A stretch of 55,840 bases of DNA from Lachnospiraceae bacterium. Lineage in GTDB: Bacteria; Bacillota; Clostridia; Lachnospirales; Lachnospiraceae. The stretch covers positions 1-55,840 of the forward strand of contig JAETTM010000022.1 of assembly GCA_021769135.1 (NCBI GenBank). Reading direction: 5' to 3'. Positions within the stretch are counted from its first letter, which is position 1. Each line of letters opens with the position of its first letter. The notes under the pieces were generated by a model. That model was given only the letters and a program-made list of their open reading frames with translations, was not told where the DNA came from and searched no databases. A program made the translations under genes and the position numbers. Below are positions 51,036-55,840 of this stretch, piece by piece.

Positions 51036-51654
51036 CGATAGTCTTCCCCTCCCTGTCCGCCGTCTCCACCAATGCGTCATTTACATCCTTTTCGTAGATA
51101 CGCATTTCCACCTCAATGGGCGTGGGGTCCTTGGTAATCCTCCTCCCCCCGATATGGTTGAAAAAGACTATGATTCCCACAGCCAGCCCGATGGAATAAG
51201 CCGCCTCCAATATGGAATACCCCGGGGAAGGCTGCCCCATCACCAGTTCGTATACCTTGCCGAATACCTTGGTAATCCCTACGTCGTTATGGAATGCCAT
51301 AATTGTAAATGCCGTGCCAAAAAAGCTGATGCACGCCACAAACGCCACTTTCAGCCATTGAATCACGCCTTTATGCTTGTCCACGTTCACCCGCTCCACC
51401 AGCACATCCGTTTCCCCCACGTTTTCCACCGCCACATTAGGGCAGGCTTGCTGAATCATTTCAATTATCTTTAAAATGCCCAATACCTGCCTTTTAGGCT
51501 CCGCTTCCGAAAAACGGTGCACCTTTATCGCCTTCACCTTGGCCGCAATATTCCCGTTGGAACAGTATATTTTCGCAATATCCTTTAAAAATACATCGTC
51601 CTCAGAAACTTCCACGTTCCGCTCCGCCTTCAAATAAACAATTTCCCCTGCCAT
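51025..51654 (-). CDS. spoVAA: Stage V sporulation protein AA
   Basis: The protein has 209 residues, matching the family length: a soluble N-terminal domain (VYLKAERNVEVSEDDVFLKD, VKAIKVHRF) followed by two to three membrane helices (VAFVACISFFGTAFTIMAFH; SIGLAVGIIVFFNHIGG). ATG 51654 (MAGEIVYLK) fits the family start; AAAGGAG is 12 bases upstream. It is coupled to spoVAB. Expression in the forespore by sigma G is expected. SpoVAC lies 48 kb away. Confidence 0.92.
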   Translation of the reverse strand: MAGEIVYLKAERNVEVSEDDVFLKDIAKIYCSNGNIAAKVKAIKVHRFSEAEPKRQVLGILKIIEMIQQACPNVAVENVGETDVLVERVNVDKHKGVIQWLKVAFVACISFFGTAFTIMAFHNDVGITKVFGKVYELVMGQPSPGYSILEAAYSIGLAVGIIVFFNHIGGRRITKDPTPIEVEMRIYEKDVNDALVETADREGKTIDVS

Positions 51655-51722
51655 CCTATACGATTGCTCCTTTGCTCCTATTGCATGATGGAAAATAGTA
51701 TGGCATAAAACGGGTAATTTAT

Positions 51723-52733
51723 TCACAGCAGTTTTTTTACCGACCTGCCCGGAAAAACGGTTCCTTCCACAACGAAGCTTTCTTTTAAAGTTGTCTTCGG
51801 TTTTTCAATCAGTTCCACCAAATGTATGACCGCTTCTTTTCCCATGGCGTCAACATCCTGTTTCAGGGTAGCAATGGGGGGCTCATGGATAAATGCATAA
51901 CGAATGCCGTCATATCCTGCAATGGAAATGTCATCGGGTATGTTTAAGCCGCGGCCCTTTATCAGGTTGATGCCTCCAATAGCCGTATAATCGTCAGGAT
52001 AGAGGATACAGGTCGGTTTATCCTTCAAATCCAAAAGCTGCGCCGTGCATTCCCCGGCTTTTTCCGTGTCATGGTATTCGCATTCCAGAACGTATTCCGG
52101 CGGAATCCTTAACCCCAGCCGTTCCCCGCTTTGGTAGAAGCTGGTAAGGCGCGCCTGGGTAACGGCGGAATCCGCCCCATGTATGTATGCGATTTTCCTG
52201 TGGCCCATGGCATAAATATATTCCATCAAATCGCGGATTCCTTTCACATTATCCGATATCACCGACATGGTATTGTGGAAAATATGGTCTATGGTTACCA
52301 CCGGGATGCCGCTGTTTACCAAATCCAATACCTGGGGGGCATTGAAATCAATGCAGGCGATTATCACGCCGTCAAATTGGCGGTTCCTGCAATATTCCGT
52401 ATAGGTCACTTCCCTGTCTCCGATACGGTTGGTGAGGAAAGTGATGCAATAGCCCATGGATTCGGCCTGGGCTTTGATTCCCTGGAGGACTCCGGCGAAA
52501 AATTCGTGGGTCAGGCCATTATTTGCGGCATCCACGAAAAGGATGCCAATGTTATAGGTCCGGTTCGTTTTCAATGCCACTGCGGCCATATTGGGGAAAT
52601 AGCCCATTTCTTCCGCGGCAGCTTTAACCCTGGCCCGGGTCTTTTCGCTGATATCGCTGTAATCGTTAAGGGCTTTGCTGACTGTGGCTACGGATACGCG
52701 GCATTTGGCCGCGATGTCTTTTACTGATACCAT
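51723..52733 (-). CDS. LacI-family regulator divergent from the GH94 gene
   Basis: The protein has 336 residues: MVSVKDIAAKCRVSVATVSK with hinge FPNMAAVALKTNRTYNIGIL, and a sensor domain ending VVEGTVFPGRSVKKLL. The gene lies back to back with the GH94 phosphorylase gene across a 445-base gap holding an AAAACGTTTT palindrome, so it probably controls that gene. The stop is 69 bases before the spoVAA start and shows no terminator, so some read-through into spoVAA is possible. Confidence 0.92.
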   Translation of the reverse strand: MVSVKDIAAKCRVSVATVSKALNDYSDISEKTRARVKAAAEEMGYFPNMAAVALKTNRTYNIGILFVDAANNGLTHEFFAGVLQGIKAQAESMGYCITFLTNRIGDREVTYTEYCRNRQFDGVIIACIDFNAPQVLDLVNSGIPVVTIDHIFHNTMSVISDNVKGIRDLMEYIYAMGHRKIAYIHGADSAVTQARLTSFYQSGERLGLRIPPEYVLECEYHDTEKAGECTAQLLDLKDKPTCILYPDDYTAIGGINLIKGRGLNIPDDISIAGYDGIRYAFIHEPPIATLKQDVDAMGKEAVIHLVELIEKPKTTLKESFVVEGTVFPGRSVKKLL

Positions 52734-52967
52734 AGGAGTGAATGTTCCTTTCTTTTTCTATACATAGTATAGCACACGCCGACAATTTCTGTAATGGCCA
52801 ACGGCCTCCGCAGAACATCTGAAAATTAATTTCCGTAGATTTACCGCCTGTTCTATTAAATACATGTGAGAAAACTGTATCTTAATCGTTTTCGTATTTA
52901 CATAATATATCCTTCTCAACGACGGCATCAATCCAATTTGCAAAATTATTTTTTTCTTATAATTTTC

Positions 52968-53055
52968 TTGATTTTACTGATCAAATTCTATATAGTAGAA
53001 TTAGCAGCAAAATATATGCATACCTATAATTGCACTATTTTTCTAAAACGTTTTC
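52968..53055 (+). promoter_or_regulatory. Promoter and operator upstream of the GH94 gene
   Basis: TTGATT (52968-52973) and TATAGT (52991-52996) are 17 bp apart. The palindrome AAAACGTTTT (53045-53054, flanked by CT and CG) lies about 42 bases after the expected start point. A weaker match, AATCGTTTTCG, is at 52884-52894. The rest of the gap from 52734 is AT-rich with no gene. Confidence 0.65.
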
Positions 53056-53178
53056 GTTATTACTGTCACTATTTTTACTTAACCATCTTATTTTTTATAG
53101 GCCTGTAAAAAGCTTGGGTTTGCGCGGCCTCCCAGCCCGTTTCCCACGGAAATCAAACAGGCAGGAATGGAGGGATTT

Positions 53179-55605
53179 ATGAAATATGGGTATTTCGATG
53201 ATGTCCATAAGGAATACGTAATTACGGAGCCGAAAACGCCGCTTCCCTGGATTAATTATCTGGGCTGCGAAAATTTCTTCTCCCTGGTTTCCAACACCTG
53301 CGGCGGCTATAGCTTTTATAAAGATGCCAGGCTGCTGAGACTAACCAGATACCGTTATAACAATGTACCTTACGATACGGGCGGGCATTATTATTATATT
53401 AATGATAACGGCACTATCTGGAATCCGGGATGGCAGCCTTCCAAAACAGCACTGGATGACTATTCCTGCCGGCATGGCATGGGTTACAGCATATTTACCG
53501 GGGCGAAAAACGGGGTGAAAGCGGAAGTGACCGCTTTTGTTCCAATGGGGGATAACTGTGAGGTACATAAGGTTTCCATCAGCAACCGCACGGAGGGCAG
53601 GAAGCGGCTGTCTTTATTTTCCTTTGTGGAATTCTGCCTTTGGAACGCCATGGATGATATGACAAATTTCCAGAGAAATCTGAGCATCGGCGAAGTGGAA
53701 GTGGCCGGTTCCGTTATCTATCATAAGACGGAATATCGGGAACGGAGGAACCATTTTGCCTTTTTCGGGGTGAATTCGCCAATTGACGGCTTCGATACGG
53801 ACCGGGATACTTTTCTGGGGGCCTATAACGGCTTCGAATGCCCGGCAAGCGTTACATCCGGGGCTTCCAACTCCATGGCCGACGGATGGGCGCCTATCGC
53901 TTCCCATCAAATCAACCTGGAACTGGAAGCCGGGGAGGAAAAAACTTTCGTCTTCGTGCTGGGCTATGCCGAAAATCCCCAGGAGGAAAAATGGGAAGCA
54001 CCCGGCATCATAAACAAAGCGCCCGCGCTGGCTATGCTGGAACGGTATAATACAATGGAAAAAGCGAATCTGGCTTTAGCGGCGTTAAAGGAGCATTGGA
54101 ACAATCTGCTGGGCAAATTCCATGCGGAAACCGGGGATGATAAATTGGACCGGATGATAAATATATGGCATCCCTATCAATGTATGGTCACCTTCAATAT
54201 GTCCCGCTCCGCTTCCTATTACGAATCCGGCATCGGGCGGGGAATGGGATTCCGGGATTCCTGCCAGGATTTGCTCGGCTTTGTCCATTTAATCCCGGAC
54301 AGGGCCAGGGAACGGATTCTGGATATTGCATCCACCCAATTTGAGGACGGCAGCGCTTACCACCAGTACCAGCCTTTGACGAAAAAAGGGAATGCGGATA
54401 TCGGAAGCGGCTTTAACGATGACCCTCTCTGGCTGATTGCCGGAACTGCGGCTTATATCCGCGAAACCGGGGATATGGGGATTTTGGACGAGATAGTGCC
54501 TTTTGACGGGGATTATTCCAAAGCGGCCCCTCTCATGGAGCATCTGCGCCGTTCCTTCCGCTATACGCTTACCCATCTGGGGCCTCATAATCTGCCGCTC
54601 ATCGGACGGGCGGACTGGAATGACTGCCTGAACTTAAACTGCTTTTCCAAAGAGCCGGGAGAGCCTTTCCAAACCACAGGCCCTTCCGAAGGCCCCGTAG
54701 CGGAATCCGTATTTATCGCCGGCATGTTCGTCAAATACGGGGCGGAATATGCGCAGCTTTGCCGCCAGCAAGGCCTTACGGAAGAAGCCGAAGAAGCGGA
54801 AGACGAAGTGCGGAAAATGTATGATACCGTGCTGGACAAAGGATGGGATGGAGAATGGTTTTTGCGCGCCTATGATGCCAATGGGGAAAAAGTCGGTTCC
54901 AAAGAATGCGCCGACGGGCAAATCTATATCGAGCCCCAGGGCTTCTGCGTCCTGGCCGGTATCGGGGCAAAGGAAGGGCATGCCAAAAAGGCATTGGAAT
55001 CGGTAGAAAAGCTGCTGGATACAAAGTACGGCATCGTCCTCCTGCAGCCCGCCTATAAAGACTATCACCTGGAACTGGGGGAAGTAAGCTCTTACCCTTG
55101 CGGCTACAAGGAAAATGCCGGTATCTTCTGCCACAATAACCCCTGGATTACGATTGCGGAAACGGTTATGGGGAATGGGGAAAGGGCTTTTGACACATAC
55201 CGGAAAATCTGCCCTGCTTATATCGAGGACATCAGCGATATCCATAGGACAGAGCCCTATGTTTATTCCCAGATGATTGCGGGGAAAGATGCTTCCAGGC
55301 ATGGGGAAGCCAAAAACAGCTGGCTGACGGGCACTGCGGCATGGACTTATTTAAGCGCCTCCCAGTACATTCTGGGCATCCGCCCTTCTTTCGAAGGGTT
55401 GGTGATTGATCCCTGTCTTCCGGAGCATATTAAAAAATGTACGGTTTCGCGCACCTTCCGGGATACCGTCTACCATATCACCATCCTGAACCCGGATAAT
55501 GCGGGCAAAGGAGTGCGGAAAATGACTGTGGATGGGGTGGAAATGGAAGGGAATACCGTTCCTATGGGCAGCAAGCCGGACGTAGAAGTGGTTATACAGA
55601 TGTAA
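53179..55605 (+). CDS. Glycoside hydrolase family 94 phosphorylase, cellobiose phosphorylase type
   Basis: The protein has 808 residues, matching cellobiose phosphorylases (about 800-820). It begins with a beta-sandwich ([20 protein letters not shown] and [20 protein letters not shown]) and continues as an (alpha/alpha)6 barrel with [19 protein letters not shown] (about 355), [19 protein letters not shown] (about 410) and the catalytic Asp in [12 protein letters not shown] (about 477). It splits cellobiose or a related beta-glucoside with phosphate to glucose 1-phosphate and sugar. No signal peptide, so it is cytoplasmic. GGAGGG precedes ATG 53179. Laminaribiose or other GH94 specificities cannot be ruled out. 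Confidence 0.93.
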   Translation: MKYGYFDDVHKEYVITEPKTPLPWINYLGCENFFSLVSNTCGGYSFYKDARLLRLTRYRYNNVPYDTGGHYYYINDNGTIWNPGWQPSKTALDDYSCRHGMGYSIFTGAKNGVKAEVTAFVPMGDNCEVHKVSISNRTEGRKRLSLFSFVEFCLWNAMDDMTNFQRNLSIGEVEVAGSVIYHKTEYRERRNHFAFFGVNSPIDGFDTDRDTFLGAYNGFECPASVTSGASNSMADGWAPIASHQINLELEAGEEKTFVFVLGYAENPQEEKWEAPGIINKAPALAMLERYNTMEKANLALAALKEHWNNLLGKFHAETGDDKLDRMINIWHPYQCMVTFNMSRSASYYESGIGRGMGFRDSCQDLLGFVHLIPDRARERILDIASTQFEDGSAYHQYQPLTKKGNADIGSGFNDDPLWLIAGTAAYIRETGDMGILDEIVPFDGDYSKAAPLMEHLRRSFRYTLTHLGPHNLPLIGRADWNDCLNLNCFSKEPGEPFQTTGPSEGPVAESVFIAGMFVKYGAEYAQLCRQQGLTEEAEEAEDEVRKMYDTVLDKGWDGEWFLRAYDANGEKVGSKECADGQIYIEPQGFCVLAGIGAKEGHAKKALESVEKLLDTKYGIVLLQPAYKDYHLELGEVSSYPCGYKENAGIFCHNNPWITIAETVMGNGERAFDTYRKICPAYIEDISDIHRTEPYVYSQMIAGKDASRHGEAKNSWLTGTAAWTYLSASQYILGIRPSFEGLVIDPCLPEHIKKCTVSRTFRDTVYHITILNPDNAGKGVRKMTVDGVEMEGNTVPMGSKPDVEVVIQM

Positions 55606-55639
55606 AGCTATAATTTGATTTAGTTGTTGGCGGCGGACG

Positions 55640-55825
55640 CTGCGAGAATGATAAAATCCTCCGTCGCCACGCTCCCGCTCTGGGAAAAACGCAGCGGACA
55701 CATAAGGCGCTAGAACACAGCGCTTAAGTGCCGGCGTTTTTTACCTTATAGGAAACTGCGTCGCAAGACGCATGAATTCACAAGTTCGCCCAGCGAACTT
55801 GCAGAGAATGCGAAGCATTCTTTTT
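55640..55825. repeat. Run of short hairpins after the GH94 gene
   Basis: After GGCGGCGGA/TCCGTCGCC and an AAGGCGCT-type stem followed by TTTTTT, three perfect hairpins follow in 65 bases: TGCGTC-GCAA-GACGCA (55757-55772), CAAGTTCGC-CCA-GCGAACTTG (55781-55801) and AGAATGC-GAA-GCATTCT (55805-55821) with TTTTC. The last resembles a terminator; the series looks like an intergenic repeat element and may continue beyond the window. Confidence 0.65.
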
Positions 55826-55840
55826 CAAAGGGCTCCTTGA

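Overview
The window looks like a piece of chromosome from a spore-forming, anaerobic, low-to-mid GC Firmicute, most likely a gut Lachnospiraceae (Clostridia). Reasons: AGGAGG-type ribosome binding sites throughout, GTG and TTG starts, spore genes (spoVAA, spoVAB, spoVAC, an alpha/beta SASP, a YtvI-like membrane protein), and a carbohydrate economy built on ABC sugar importers, LacI-type regulators and glycoside phosphorylases. Genus and species cannot be fixed from sequence alone.

Layout. 1-3.5 kb is a worn accessory edge that reads as more AT-rich: a cut-off XRE regulator, a MerR/TipAS regulator with a textbook 19-bp-spacer promoter, a truncated AAA ATPase with a four-copy 33-bp repeat upstream, an orphan spoVAC and a gutted acyltransferase. 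3.5-9 kb holds a MarR regulator with a heterodimeric ABC exporter, then a membrane-linked MerR regulator. 9-11.4 kb has an orphan response regulator with an abnormal receiver pocket and an ECF sigma/anti-sigma pair. 11.7-21.5 kb is a conserved housekeeping block on the minus strand: tig-clpP-clpX-lon-ysxC-ytvI-ldh-truA-vanZ. 21.7-28.8 kb is an alpha-glucoside-type operon (binding protein, two permeases, GH31) with a divergent LacI regulator. 28.8-31.9 kb carries a small alarmone synthetase, SASP, CBS protein, DJ-1/PfpI protein and CYTH protein. 32-39 kb has malQ, a small toxin-antitoxin pair and a second sugar ABC operon with its own LacI gene. 39-42.7 kb is glgP with a LacI regulator. 42.8-47.3 kb has a MATE pump, a six-tRNA operon and an mpe-rdgB-rlmL group. 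47.5-52.7 kb has an Asn-rich microprotein, a candidate small RNA, a HAAS-domain protein, cls, spoVAB-spoVAA and another LacI gene. The window ends with a GH94 phosphorylase and a run of hairpins.

How the parts fit. Both importer operons lack an ATPase gene, so they probably share one encoded elsewhere (MsmX-like). Imported alpha-glucosides would be handled by GH31, MalQ and GlgP, and beta-glucosides by the GH94 enzyme; phosphorolysis yields glucose 1-phosphate without spending ATP. Four LacI-type regulators lie beside these genes, and matching palindromic operators can be read in or near the promoters (GTTTAGCGCTAAAC; tandem GTTACCGGTAAC; GAAAACGTTTTC).

Most of the window is ordinary core genome. 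The least explained signals are a dispersed structured intergenic repeat (four copies with compensatory base changes in its hairpin), a candidate small RNA beside an Asn-rich microprotein, the degenerate receiver domain, the 33-bp repeat array and a recurrent double-ATG start cassette. No CRISPR array, rRNA gene, complete insertion sequence or prophage was seen.
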